Made by a program: the position numbers and the translations under genes
Part shown: positions 9,402-18,488 of the stretch, piece after piece
Layout of the letters: every line of letters starts with the position of its first letter
How positions within the stretch are numbered: position 1 is the first letter of the stretch
The notes under the pieces: generated by a model
What the model saw: only the letters and a program-made list of their open reading frames with translations
The model's database searches: none
Told to the model about the DNA's origin: nothing
Source: Paenibacillus chibensis
GTDB taxonomy: Bacteria > Bacillota > Bacilli > Paenibacillales > Paenibacillaceae
Direction: 5' to 3'
DNA length: 64,000 nt
Assembly (NCBI RefSeq): GCF_004001045.1
Contig: NZ_BIMK01000018.1
Span: forward strand, 106,757 to 170,756

Positions 9402-10919
9402 TTACTTATCCCGAATCCACAGCATCCGCCGCTCGCTCAGCCATTCCACGTCCTTGCCAAGGCTTTCCGCCAACAAGCGAACCGGAACATACAGCTTATT
9501 CTCACGGGTAAAGGCGTCATCGGTCCGTTCCACGAAGACATGTCGGTCTCCCTGCTGCAGTTCGATCTTTTCTTTGGTTATCGAGGCAACCGCAAATCCC
9601 AAACCGGCGGCCGCATCACGGAGAGGAACCATCGTCTTCCCGTCTTTCATCTCAGGCTGGATAGATAACCAGCTGGATTCATACGCTGCGGCAATCTCGC
9701 CGGACGGACGGTCAGCAGGCGGCTGCGCCATGCTCCAGGTACGCGTTCCATTCCCGGTGATCCATCCGCCTGATCCGTCCGGGGAGACACTGATCCCTTC
9801 CGGATGATCAAGCTTTGCATTTTTCTCCGTGCCATCCGTTTTGCCGGATTCACCTTGCAGCGACCCGAGCAGCGTATGCACGACGCCGTCCTTGATGACC
9901 CGGATAACCCCGTTCAGCGAATCCGCCACATACAGCATCTGCTGGGACGGAACCCAGGCGATGCCTCGGGGAAAACGAAACTCGGCTTGCAGCGCGTTAC
10001 CATCCGCGTAACCGCCTTCGGCATAAAGCGCTTTGGTGCCGTTCGCATCATCCGGATTGACCCTGCCTGCGACCGTCGAGACCGTGCCCGCTCCAAAATC
10101 AATGTACCGGATGGCCTGATTGCCCGTGTCGCTGACATACAAATTGCCCTTCTCATCCAGCGCAAGCCCGGAAGGTTCATTGAACAGCGCTTGGGCCAGC
10201 GCCCCGTCCCTGTAGCTTCCAGCCGGGGAAACAACGCCCGGATATACCTCGACGACACGACTCGAGCGTCCGTTCAGCGTGCTGACCTCTCCACTTACGG
10301 CAATTTTGCGGATCACATGATTCAGGGTATCCGCCACGTAAATCGTGCCGTCTTGGGCTGCAGCAACGCCTTCTGGCGCATTGAACCGTGCTTCCTTGCC
10401 TTTTCCATCTTGAAAGCCTTGAACCCCGTCACCGGCGATCGTCGTTACCTGCCCCTGCGTATCGATTTTGCGGATGGCATGATTGCCCGCATCGGCGACG
10501 TAGACATTGCCCTTCCCGTCCGCAGCCAATCCCGCCGGCTTGTTGAAATAAGCGTGATCTGCCGCCCCGTCCAATAGGGCTCCCTTTGGCCGGTCAGCCT
10601 CATCATAACCAAGTGGAAGCTCGAGACCGGCGAAAATCGACTTGTTCCCGTTTTTGATTTTCCAAATGACATGATGCACGGCATCTGTCAGCAGGATGCT
10701 TCCGTCCGCATTCAGCAGTGAGCGCTCCGTGACTCGCCACTCTTGTGGAATCAAAGCCAGTCCGCTGCCCGTTCCAGGGAGGGATGGCAGATCAGGAAGT
10801 GTTTTCACCTCTGCCCATGCGTGATCCTGGCGGCTCCCTTCACCAAAAGCGAACGCTGGTGCACTGAGCGCCATAAGCAATGAAAAAACGGCAGCCCCTA
10901 TTTTTTGGTATTTTTGCAA
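9402..10919 (-). CDS. Secreted NHL-repeat protein with copper-amine-oxidase-N domain
   Basis: A 505-aa protein starting at TTG behind GGAGGAA. It has a signal peptide (residues 1-26), then about five NHL-type beta-propeller repeats (recurring GNVYVADAGNHAIRKI-like segments at about 130-350), and a C-terminal copper amine oxidase N-like stalk domain (about 430-505, with MVPLRDAAAGLG and LYVPVRLLAESLG). The propeller probably binds protein or carbohydrate outside the cell. No catalytic residues were recognised. It is first in an operon with the FecR-domain gene. Confidence 0.85.
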   Translation of the reverse strand: MQKYQKIGAAVFSLLMALSAPAFAFGEGSRQDHAWAEVKTLPDLPSLPGTGSGLALIPQEWRVTERSLLNADGSILLTDAVHHVIWKIKNGNKSIFAGLELPLGYDEADRPKGALLDGAADHAYFNKPAGLAADGKGNVYVADAGNHAIRKIDTQGQVTTIAGDGVQGFQDGKGKEARFNAPEGVAAAQDGTIYVADTLNHVIRKIAVSGEVSTLNGRSSRVVEVYPGVVSPAGSYRDGALAQALFNEPSGLALDEKGNLYVSDTGNQAIRYIDFGAGTVSTVAGRVNPDDANGTKALYAEGGYADGNALQAEFRFPRGIAWVPSQQMLYVADSLNGVIRVIKDGVVHTLLGSLQGESGKTDGTEKNAKLDHPEGISVSPDGSGGWITGNGTRTWSMAQPPADRPSGEIAAAYESSWLSIQPEMKDGKTMVPLRDAAAGLGFAVASITKEKIELQQGDRHVFVERTDDAFTRENKLYVPVRLLAESLGKDVEWLSERRMLWIRDK

Positions 10920-11093
10920 TCGACATTCCTCCGTTTCCTTATATTCCGATGTATTTAGTCCGATCTAGTTGCTATACAAATCATATATCGGATGCCGAAC
11001 ACTAGAAAGTAAATTATTTCTATATTTGTGCTGCAATGCATTGAAATTTCTACATTTTTTTATTTTTTCGCTCGAACTTCGACAACGGATAGC

Positions 11094-11120
11094 AAAAAGC
11101 CCGCTTGAATACAAGCGGGC
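11094..11120 (-). terminator. Terminator downstream of the FAD-dehydrogenase gene
   Basis: On the minus strand GCCCGCTTG and CAAGCGGGC form a perfect 9-bp stem followed by TTTTT. Confidence 0.85.
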
Positions 11121-11165
11121 CGGCACGAATAGATCATCCATCATTCGTTTCTGTCTATGGATAAA

Positions 11166-12596
11166 TTACAGGGAGTCGACGATGCCGCGGGCAATCCAGA
11201 CGCCTGCAGCTCCTGCCTGGGCAAGGCCGCGGGTAATGCCGGCACCGTCTCCGCCACAATAGAGTCCGCGGATTTCCGTCTCCAGCGTCTCCGACAGCTT
11301 CGGGCGCGCCGAGTAGAATTTCGCCTCCACGCCGTAGAACAGCGTATGCTCGGAAGCAATCCCCGGCGTCACCTGATCAAGCGCCTGCATCATTTCAACC
11401 AGGCTCTTCATCGTGTTATACGGAAGCACCAGTCCCAAATCTCCCGGCACGGCCTCCTTCAACGTCGGCTCCAGGAAGCCTTCGCGAATCCGCGCTTCCG
11501 TGGAACGTCTGCCGCGCAGAATATCCCCATACTTCTGCACGATTATGCCGCCGTTCGAGAGGTCGTTAGCTCTTTTGCAAATCTCGCGCGCATATTCATT
11601 CGGCTTGTCGAAAGGCTCCGTGAACTTATGAGAGACCAGCAGAGCAAAGTTCGTATTATTCGATCCGAGCGCCGGGTCTTTGAAGGAATGGCCATTGGCC
11701 GCCATCGCTCCGGTATGATTCTCCACCACGACATGTCCGGATGGATTGCTGCAAAAGGTTCTGACCCTCGTGCCCACCGACGTGTTGAAAATGAATTTCC
11801 CCTCGTACAGATGCTCGTTGATTTCCTTCATCACCACATCCGATGTTTCCACGCGGACGCCTACATCCACTTGGTTGTTGTACATCTTCAGGCGGCGCTT
11901 CTTGAGAATCGAGGTGAGCCATCCGGAGCCGTCCCGGCCTGGAGCGATCATAACCCGATCCGCTTCGTAGGTCTCTCCGTTTTTCAGAACGATGCCTTGC
12001 ACCGTATGCGTGCTGCCATACTTGGTCGTAATGATGTCTTCAACTTCGGCCTTGAACGTCATATCGATGCGTGTTTTCAAATATTCATATATGGATTTCA
12101 GGATTTCGAGGTTCTGTTCCGTGCCCAAATGCCGCACCTGTGCCCGCAGCAGCTTGAGTCCGGCGGCATAACCGCGCTGCTCGATCCCGCGGATGACATC
12201 CGTCGTCGGGTCCGTGATGTTGGTCGTTGCGCCATGCTCCAAATTCAGCGCATCCACGTAGCGGATCAGATCCAGTACCTTGGAAGGCGACAAGTAATCC
12301 GTGAGCCAGCCCCCGAATTCGGTCGTAATGTTGAATTTCCCGTCACTGTAAGCGCCTGCGCCGCCAAAACCTGCCGTTATCGAGCATGCAGGCACGCAGC
12401 CGGCAAATTCCTTCCGGCCTCCGGCCGGCGGACACAGCTTGATTTTATCCTCCAAAATCGGACAGCTGCGGCGGTAAATATCATGGCCTTTGTCCACCAG
12501 CAGCACCTTCAGATGCGGCGCCTTCAGAGCAAATTCATAACAGGCGAAAATACCGGCCGGACCGGCTCCAACGACAATGACATCATATTTGTTCAT
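11166..12596 (-). CDS. FAD-dependent dehydrogenase (COG2509-like) under guanine riboswitch
   Basis: A 476-aa flavoprotein. The start at 12596 follows TCAGGAGGT; the longer frame from 12719 runs through the riboswitch and is not coding. The N-terminus has a Rossmann FAD motif (VVGAGPAGIFACYE, residues about 6-19), and a second dinucleotide-binding region around RVMIAPGRDGSGW is typical of the HI0933/COG2509 flavoprotein group. Substrate and reaction are unknown. The upstream guanine-type riboswitch with terminator implies transcription when guanine is scarce, hinting at purine or flavin-linked metabolism. Single gene with its own terminator. Confidence 0.85.
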   Translation of the reverse strand: MNKYDVIVVGAGPAGIFACYEFALKAPHLKVLLVDKGHDIYRRSCPILEDKIKLCPPAGGRKEFAGCVPACSITAGFGGAGAYSDGKFNITTEFGGWLTDYLSPSKVLDLIRYVDALNLEHGATTNITDPTTDVIRGIEQRGYAAGLKLLRAQVRHLGTEQNLEILKSIYEYLKTRIDMTFKAEVEDIITTKYGSTHTVQGIVLKNGETYEADRVMIAPGRDGSGWLTSILKKRRLKMYNNQVDVGVRVETSDVVMKEINEHLYEGKFIFNTSVGTRVRTFCSNPSGHVVVENHTGAMAANGHSFKDPALGSNNTNFALLVSHKFTEPFDKPNEYAREICKRANDLSNGGIIVQKYGDILRGRRSTEARIREGFLEPTLKEAVPGDLGLVLPYNTMKSLVEMMQALDQVTPGIASEHTLFYGVEAKFYSARPKLSETLETEIRGLYCGGDGAGITRGLAQAGAAGVWIARGIVDSL

Positions 12597-12629
12597 CGTG
12601 AACCTCCTGAAAAAATGAGTAGTTTGCAC

Positions 12630-12694
12630 AAAAAAAATCCCCGGCAAGTGAATAGGTACGTACGCTAAAAGCAGCCTATTCGTAGCCAGAGATT
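12630..12694 (-). terminator. Riboswitch expression-platform terminator
   Basis: On the minus strand TCTCTGGC plus GAATAGG pair with CCTATTC plus GCCGGGGA, then a run of eight T follows. The 5' arm overlaps the 3' strand of aptamer P3, J3/1 and P1. Aptamer and terminator are laid out as alternative folds, so the predicted logic needs an anti-terminator or other upstream pairing that I did not resolve. Confidence 0.75.
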
Positions 12695-12744
12695 TACGGT
12701 CTCTTGTAGAAACCCTCAAACCATATCAATGAGGATATACGAAC
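12678..12744 (-). ncRNA. Purine riboswitch aptamer, guanine type
   Basis: Minus-strand layout: P1 5' strand (GTTCGTA), P2 with loop (CCTCA/TGAGG around the TGATATGG loop), the conserved GTTTCTAC junction, P3 with loop (AGAGA/TCTCT around the CCGTAAA loop), then J3/1 and P1 3' strand (TACGAA). The discriminating nucleotide equivalent to position 74 of the B. subtilis xpt aptamer is C (template G at 12685), which predicts guanine or a close analogue rather than adenine. Confidence 0.92.
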
Positions 12745-12775
12745 AATATCTAATATATGATCAACAACAGAGGTA

Positions 12776-12804
12776 AGTGTACCGAATAAACACGAATGTG
12801 TCAA
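12776..12804 (-). promoter_or_regulatory. Sigma-A promoter of the riboswitch transcript
   Basis: Minus-strand TTGACA (12799-12804), 17-bp spacer, TACACT (12776-12781). Transcription would start about 25 bp upstream of aptamer P1. Confidence 0.75.
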
Positions 12805-12970
12805 CACATTATATTAATATAATTCGTTTTTATATAAAAATATCCGTATAATAGTAAATTCAATATAAAAAAATAACACAAAATCCGAACATTAAGTTAT
12901 TAAGCTATTACAAACATTTTTAATTCGCAGCTCCGAGCTGTATTTATTGGTATTGAAAAATATTCCAACC

Positions 12971-12999
12971 TTGATTACGATGTAAGCGTTACCTATTAT
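12971..12999 (+). promoter_or_regulatory. Sigma-A promoter of the VOC gene with embedded cre
   Basis: TTGATT (12971-12976), 17-bp spacer, TATTAT (12994-12999). The spacer holds ATGTAAGCGTTACCT (12980-12994), which matches the CcpA cre consensus WTGNAANCGNWWNCW at every position. A cre between -35 and -10 normally mediates glucose repression. Confidence 0.65.
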
Positions 13000-13042
13000 G
13001 CTCAGCGCTTTCCTGCGCGGGAAATCCCAGGAGGTTATCCAA

Positions 13043-13450
13043 ATGATCAAACGAATCGGACATCTGGCATTCGATGTGGCGGATATGGAGCAGTCCCTGA
13101 ACTTTTACTGCGGCGTTCTCGGCTTTACCAAGGCATTTTCCATTGAAGATGATCAAGGCAATCCCTGGATAGAATACATTAAAGTGGCGGAGGGGCAGTT
13201 TATCGAGCTCTTTTACGGCGGTCAAAATAAACCGCAGCAGGCCTTGCGCCCGATCGGGTTTTCGCATCTGTGCCTTGAAGTCGATTCCATTGAAGCCATC
13301 GCCTCGCATCTGAAGCAAAGCGGCGTGACGCTCGACGTCGAGCCGAAGCAGGGCAAGGATCACAACTGGCAGTGCTGGGCCAAGGATCCGGATGGGAACC
13401 GGATCGAGTTTATGGAGCTCCACCCGGACTCGCCGCAGATGAAAGCCTAA
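13043..13450 (+). CDS. VOC superfamily protein (glyoxalase I-like)
   Basis: A 135-aa protein with two beta-alpha-beta-beta-beta modules. Likely metal ligands are H7, E55, H75 and E125, as in nickel/zinc lactoylglutathione lyases. Methylglyoxal detoxification is possible, but VOC enzymes are diverse and the substrate is not determined. The start at 13043 follows AGGAGG; an upstream ATG at 12998 lies inside the promoter -10 and is rejected. The cre in the promoter suggests catabolite control. Confidence 0.8.
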   Translation: MIKRIGHLAFDVADMEQSLNFYCGVLGFTKAFSIEDDQGNPWIEYIKVAEGQFIELFYGGQNKPQQALRPIGFSHLCLEVDSIEAIASHLKQSGVTLDVEPKQGKDHNWQCWAKDPDGNRIEFMELHPDSPQMKA

Positions 13451-13461
13451 AGTACGGCACC

Positions 13462-13506
13462 AAAAAAGAGTGCCCTCTCCAATGCCGGAGTCAGGGACAC
13501 TCTTTT
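13462..13506. terminator. Bidirectional terminator between VOC and GAP1-like genes
   Basis: AAAAGAGTG and CACTCTTTT arms with inner CCT/AGG pairing form a hairpin that works in both directions between convergent genes. Confidence 0.8.
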
Positions 13507-13524
13507 CGCTTGTTCAGACCATCA

Positions 13525-16500
13525 TTAATTACCGCTTCCGGTGGTACCGCTCGTGTCGCCACCCTCCGTACCGGTTTGGTTACCCTCTACCGTTCCACCT
13601 TCGGGCGAGGTCTGCGATCCATCCGGCTTGCCGTCTGCCGGAGGCGCTGTCTTGCCTAGCTGGTCCTCAGGAATGATCGTATACGGCACGTTGTCCACGA
13701 GCACTTGACCGACTTTGGTCAGGTCGAGCTTCTTAATGAGCTTGAGCGTCACCGTACTGGTGTATGCTTCCGCCCCGTCAGCCTCCCCAGTTGTGCCGTC
13801 GGAACCGGTGCCTGCGGCTCCCGAAGCAGCGTCCTGCCCGGCCGCCGCTCCGTCAGATGATGATGTGCTGCCATCTCCTTGACCGGTTCCCGTCGTATCG
13901 CCGGTTGCATCCGCACCGCTGCCGTCTTGGCCTGCGGCCGTATCCGTTCCGGCGGATGTTCCACCCTGATCCTTAGCCGGGTCCGCGGCGCATTGATGGT
14001 CAAACTTCGGCGTCGGAACCTCCAGAATAATGTTACCGTCTTTGCCCATCACCGTCACTTCGCCAGCCTGGAAATCCCGGCAATCCGCCGGCTTTTTGAA
14101 ATGGAACACCAGCTGGGTGACACGGGTCTTGTCGGCGTTCTTCAGCGTCTTGCTCGTCAGAACCGGCACTTCCTTCACCACCTCCGGCTCAACCGGCGGC
14201 GTGTCGGTTTCGGCCGGCTTCGTGGCCTCCACCGGCTGCTTTTGCGGCGCTTCCTTCTTGAACCCCCCGTTCGCATGGATGATAATCAGCATGCCTCCGA
14301 TCACGACGATCGCCAGCATCAGCACCGCGCTGAGTCTAAAAACTCTCGGATTCCCCCGCAGGAGCTTAACCAGCGGCGAAGCCAGCTCGTTCCTCGCCTT
14401 GGCATACACCGGCTTCAGCACCGGAGGGGCCGTATCGAAGTATTGGCGGACGTTGTCTTTGTTGCGGAATGCCGACGGGTCGTTTTTCGTAAAATAGCTG
14501 ATGATCGCCGTCGCATAGGCAGGCACAAGGCCGCGTGGACGCACGAAAGCCGGTTCGGATGCCGACCATTTGAAGAAATCGTAGACGACCTCCGCGCTTG
14601 GGGCGTGCCTGTGCAGAAAATCGATCAGGCCGTTATAGTCCACCGCTTCGGTATCGACATCGTAGTAAAAGGCCATCGTAATGCTCGGGAACCGCGAGAA
14701 TTCCACTTCCTTCTTCAGCCAGCCGCGCGCCAGCTGCTGTACCTCGTCCCGCTCCGTAGGAGACAACCCTTTCAGTAGGGACACCTCCGGCTCCGGATTC
14801 GAGAACCATTGGTACGCCGCCAGCATCACCTCACCTTTGGAGCGCGTGCGGGAATCAAAGCGGGACACCCAGGAACGGAACTCCTTCGGGATGTTCAGGA
14901 ACCCGATTTGCAGCAGCTGCTCTTTGCTGAGCTTGTCCAGCTGTATGTCCTTCAGCAAAAATAGATTCGCCGCGTACATCAGCCTGTCCACGAACACCGA
15001 CCCGCCCTGTACCAGCGCAAAGCCGTGCTGCGGATCCTGATCCAGCTGGTCCAGCTGATCCAGCACCTGATTCACTGCTTTGACGGGATCGGACTCTTTG
15101 CGGAGCTTGTCCGTCAGCTGCAGCTCCGCCAGCTTGTTGAACGTGTCGCTCTCGAGAATAACCGGATGATTCACGGCCCAGCGATGCAGCAGCTCCACGA
15201 CATCGCGCGCTTTCGGCGCTTTTTTCAGGCGATTGTCGATATAAGGCTCAAAGAGCAGCCGCGGCAGACCCGGACTTGCCAGCACCTTGCCAAAAAAGGC
15301 CCGGCTCAGCTCGGCATCGCTTTCGATCATCGCATACGCGCCGGACAGGAGATCATTGCGGTTCTTCGAGATGATGTTATTCAAACTCCGGATCAAATAC
15401 TCCACGATCTTCCGTTCGCTATGCTTCCTGTCGATCCGGTAATAGTCCTTAATGCATTCCATGACCTCCGGCTCCGGGATCTCCCCCTGCTTCACCTGGT
15501 CGAATTCGAGATCAAAGCTCGCCAGGCACAAGTCGTTCAGGCTCATCTTCTCGGAAAGGGCTCCGGCAGGGGCCAAATAGTCGAGCATGGCCCGGAGCAC
15601 GGTCAGCTTACCGCTCTCATACAGCTTGAAATTCCCCTCTTCCATCTGGAAAAGCACGGCAAGCTCATGGTAGCTGACGATAGCAATATGCCGGATCGGT
15701 TCCATATCTTTCAGCATCTGTGCCGCAAACTGGTAAAAACGCTCCGCCCGCTCCGGATTACCCAGGTTGTCCCACGCAAAATCAAGATACGGCTGGTCAG
15801 CCCAATCGAGATCGGCGTTAAATACCCGTCCTACCGACAGCTCGAACAGGAAGTCCTTCTCGATGCTGCGATCGTTCAGACGCAGGCCGCCCTTTTCGAC
15901 GAACGTGATCTGGATGCCTTTTTTACTCTGCGGGTCTTTGGCGTACGTGAGGAATCCCAGCTGGCGGCGAATGCCGTACGGCAGACAGCCAAACAGCAGC
16001 GCCATCAGCTGTTTCGCCTTCTCGGACAGCTGCTCGATCTCCACGTCCAGCACGATATATACTTTTTTCTTGCCGGCGACGGACGCCATAGCCGCGAACA
16101 GCAGCTGCTTGAACGTCTGCTCGTCGATTTTCAGCTCCTGCAGCAGGGCTAACGCTTCATCGCGCGTCAAGCTTGCGCTGCGTCCCTTCGCCGGAATCGC
16201 CGCCAGCTCCGGCAGTTCCATCCCCTGCTCAATATCGTAACGTTCCGCAAAGGTGGCGTTCAGCCAGGTCAAATAGTCCGTCTCCGGCGCATCCTTGAAT
16301 TCAGCCGGAATGACATAATGATGCGTAAAGAAGGCGCTGCGCAGGCCGGTAAAATCCGCAGGCTGAAACACGCTCCGGCCCACGATGGTTTCGCCGGTCT
16401 CCGTATGGACGACATGCAGGGCATCCGGGTACTCCTGCCCCTCTTTCTCGGCGCGGGCCATCAGCTCGGCCGGTGCATCGTACTGGCATAACGGATGCAG

Positions 16501-16629
16501 TACCTTTTTGATGTAGGAAGGATCCAGTCCCGGTGAGCGCGCGATCGTGTCGAAGCCTTCCGTTGAACGGAAAATGCCGCGGCGCTCGCGCGTATACATC
16601 TGCTGCTGGACCTTATTCGGGGTCAACAT
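13525..16629 (-). CDS. GTPase-associated protein 1 (GAP1)-like membrane protein
   Basis: A 1034-aa protein. Its N-terminal segment (about residues 5-110, with MYTRERRGIFRSTEGFDTIA and the following DPSYIKKVLHP and HHYVIPAE motifs) resembles the GAP1 N-terminal domain found next to TRAFAC-type GTPases. A long helical middle region follows, then a single TM helix (about 764-787), a small beta domain and a Gly/Ser/Thr/Asp-rich low-complexity tail. The start ATG shares its A with the stop of the upstream GTPase gene, implying translational coupling and probably a complex. It may relay GTPase state to the membrane or outside; that is inference. Confidence 0.7.
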   Translation of the reverse strand: MLTPNKVQQQMYTRERRGIFRSTEGFDTIARSPGLDPSYIKKVLHPLCQYDAPAELMARAEKEGQEYPDALHVVHTETGETIVGRSVFQPADFTGLRSAFFTHHYVIPAEFKDAPETDYLTWLNATFAERYDIEQGMELPELAAIPAKGRSASLTRDEALALLQELKIDEQTFKQLLFAAMASVAGKKKVYIVLDVEIEQLSEKAKQLMALLFGCLPYGIRRQLGFLTYAKDPQSKKGIQITFVEKGGLRLNDRSIEKDFLFELSVGRVFNADLDWADQPYLDFAWDNLGNPERAERFYQFAAQMLKDMEPIRHIAIVSYHELAVLFQMEEGNFKLYESGKLTVLRAMLDYLAPAGALSEKMSLNDLCLASFDLEFDQVKQGEIPEPEVMECIKDYYRIDRKHSERKIVEYLIRSLNNIISKNRNDLLSGAYAMIESDAELSRAFFGKVLASPGLPRLLFEPYIDNRLKKAPKARDVVELLHRWAVNHPVILESDTFNKLAELQLTDKLRKESDPVKAVNQVLDQLDQLDQDPQHGFALVQGGSVFVDRLMYAANLFLLKDIQLDKLSKEQLLQIGFLNIPKEFRSWVSRFDSRTRSKGEVMLAAYQWFSNPEPEVSLLKGLSPTERDEVQQLARGWLKKEVEFSRFPSITMAFYYDVDTEAVDYNGLIDFLHRHAPSAEVVYDFFKWSASEPAFVRPRGLVPAYATAIISYFTKNDPSAFRNKDNVRQYFDTAPPVLKPVYAKARNELASPLVKLLRGNPRVFRLSAVLMLAIVVIGGMLIIIHANGGFKKEAPQKQPVEATKPAETDTPPVEPEVVKEVPVLTSKTLKNADKTRVTQLVFHFKKPADCRDFQAGEVTVMGKDGNIILEVPTPKFDHQCAADPAKDQGGTSAGTDTAAGQDGSGADATGDTTGTGQGDGSTSSSDGAAAGQDAASGAAGTGSDGTTGEADGAEAYTSTVTLKLIKKLDLTKVGQVLVDNVPYTIIPEDQLGKTAPPADGKPDGSQTSPEGGTVEGNQTGTEGGDTSGTTGSGN

Positions 16630-17891
16630 CACGCTTCGTCTCTCCCCTCAATATACTTCAGTTTGTACATCAGCCAGATGAACGGCTCATCCACGCGGAT
16701 CGGGCTGACGACAGACTGCATTTTCTGGTTGACCGGATTGCTGCCGAGCGCGGATACCGCAAAGTAGGCCGTATTGGAAAAGTACACATCCATCGTGCCT
16801 TTGAACGGCCGGTCCACCTTTTCGACGAAGCGGCGGATTTCGCCGTCAATATTTTCAAACTCCGTCAAATTCAGCACCTTGCGGTGCACCATGTTGTTGA
16901 ACACGTTGCTGTTGGATTTGATGTATTCGCCATCCTCATCCTTCAAGGAGTGAAGCATGTCGCTTTTGGTCAGCACGATGGCGGTCGGGATGTCGGTTTT
17001 CCCCTTATCCTCATAAGCGATAAAATCGCCGAACATCGTCAGCACCACATCGCGCGGCTCGTCGTACTGCGACACCCATTCGCCCGGCTCGTCGCCCATT
17101 TGAATGCGGATTTTGTCGCGGATCGAGCGGATTTGCAGCGGATCGACCATGAAGAGAATGCCCGCGGAGTTTTTGATATGCTGGCCGTGCAGGCCGAGAT
17201 AATCCTCGTCGACCATGCCTTCGCCGGCTACATCGAAAAACACCAGCGTCAGCGGCGGCTTCGTCTCATCCTTGAACACGAACTGGAAAATAAACGGCTC
17301 CTGCATCCGTTCCTTCTGCGTGGAAGCCAGCAGGTCCCCGCGCTCAAACAGCGGCTCCTCGTACATCGTGCGGAATTTGCGGCTGATCTCCGCGTTCAGC
17401 GGCATGCAGGCCGCGTTGAAATGATCCGCCGTCGAATGCTGAAGCGTATGGATCAGCGATGTCATGTACACCGACTTGCCCACCTGGGACGCGCCGATAA
17501 TGGAAATGATGTTGCTCGGCACCTTGCCGGACGTCACCGGCAGTTCGTTATGGCAGTTCGGACACAGCCGATGGCGCGTAACGACGCCGTAACGGTCATT
17601 CAGGCCGACCAGCACATGGTCCGAGTAAATATGATGCTCCTCGGGAATGTCGCCTGGACGCAGGATCGCTTCCATGTCATACACCGAGTCGAGCCCGAAG
17701 CGCTCGCGGTAGCGATTCAGCTGTTCATCCTCCTGAAGCGCGTAATCCTCATCATCCTCGCGGCTGTGTGCCGCGCGGAACACGACCTCGTCCGGCGCGA
17801 ACTTACTGAAGCAGTACGGACACACAATATCGTAAAAAAGCGGCTTAGGCTCGGCGATCGTTTTCTTTTTGAACATATCGAAAATGCCCAT
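16629..17891 (-). CDS. Zinc-ribbon P-loop GTPase (double-GTPase type)
   Basis: A 420-aa protein. A split zinc-binding pair is visible as CPYC (24-27) and CPNC (110-113). The GTPase domain has the P-loop GASQVGKS (133-140), the Walker B/switch II DVAG (220-223) and the base-specificity TKSD (308-311). The layout fits the DO-GTPase-like TRAFAC proteins that accompany GAP1 proteins. It should bind and hydrolyse GTP as a switch. Its stop overlaps the start of the GAP1-like gene. An 800-bp stretch with two palindromic repeats separates it from the upstream gene of the block. Confidence 0.85.
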   Translation of the reverse strand: MGIFDMFKKKTIAEPKPLFYDIVCPYCFSKFAPDEVVFRAAHSREDDEDYALQEDEQLNRYRERFGLDSVYDMEAILRPGDIPEEHHIYSDHVLVGLNDRYGVVTRHRLCPNCHNELPVTSGKVPSNIISIIGASQVGKSVYMTSLIHTLQHSTADHFNAACMPLNAEISRKFRTMYEEPLFERGDLLASTQKERMQEPFIFQFVFKDETKPPLTLVFFDVAGEGMVDEDYLGLHGQHIKNSAGILFMVDPLQIRSIRDKIRIQMGDEPGEWVSQYDEPRDVVLTMFGDFIAYEDKGKTDIPTAIVLTKSDMLHSLKDEDGEYIKSNSNVFNNMVHRKVLNLTEFENIDGEIRRFVEKVDRPFKGTMDVYFSNTAYFAVSALGSNPVNQKMQSVVSPIRVDEPFIWLMYKLKYIEGRDEA

Positions 17892-17974
17892 CGGTTTCTT
17901 TCTTCCCCCTTAGAAGTGGGTTATGCATAGGCGGCGCTGCGGAGACGGATTCACTTTTCGTCCGCTGCGCTGCG

Positions 17975-18012
17975 GAGCGGAATCGTTCGTTCTTGCGTCC
18001 GCTGCGCTGCGG
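17975..18012 (+). repeat. Partial tandem copy preceding repeat family 1
   Basis: A CGTCCGCTGCGCTGCGG unit recurs here and overlaps the front of the full repeat copy that follows; the CGGAATCGTTC core is shared. It looks like a decayed or partial unit of the same family. Confidence 0.55.
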
Positions 18013-18130
18013 TGACGGATCGTTCTTCCGATCGCTGTTGTCTCCAGATTTCTTGAATAATCCCCTTAGGGGGAGAAATCCGGAGACAAAGGCGACCACT
18101 GCGTTTCTTCAGAACGATTCCGCCCCCTCC
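18011..18130 (+). repeat. Palindromic intergenic repeat family 1, copy A
   Basis: The end motif GGATCGTTCTTCCGATCGC is followed by a central hairpin (GTCTCCAGATTTCT ... AGAAATCCGGAGAC around CCCC-TTA-GGGG) and the other end motif TTTCTTCAGAACGATTCCGC. The inverted copy at 18489-18645 has the same architecture with a different central stem. Together the copies fill most of 17892-18694, where I see no gene. Confidence 0.75.
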
Positions 18131-18488
18131 GCTTCGCTATGCATTTTGGTTGTGGTATCTTTGAAACGAGTCTCAGAACCGACTCGTTACGTTATGAAAT
18201 AAATGATTGAACTCGCATGGATGAACTTCATGTAAGAATAGAACATTAAGTACGAATTAGGTTTGGACCACCCGCAACTTTTAAAACAAACTCTATCGTT
18301 CATCTTCATAACTATCTAATTATACTTACGAAAAGGACAAATCTCTCGCTAAACTCGAATTCTATCGAAGCGAAAGCAGTTAAATAGTAACGCTGATTCA
18401 ATTTAGAATCAGCTATCTCTAAATACAAACCCCTTAGGAGTAGCGTGCTTCCTTTGAAATCGTGTTATTACCAATATGGGCTTCAGCG

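Noticed and set aside
12597..12719. 41-codon N-terminal extension of the FAD dehydrogenase
   Set aside because: These bases form the riboswitch and terminator; the ribosome site lies before 12596.
16533..17930. 465-codon plus-strand frame opposite the GTPase gene
   Set aside because: Antisense shadow of a clear GTPase gene. Its translation is His/Arg-rich with no domain, and it has no promoter or ribosome site. Similar long shadows occur opposite the GAP1-like, tubulin-like and Big2 genes.
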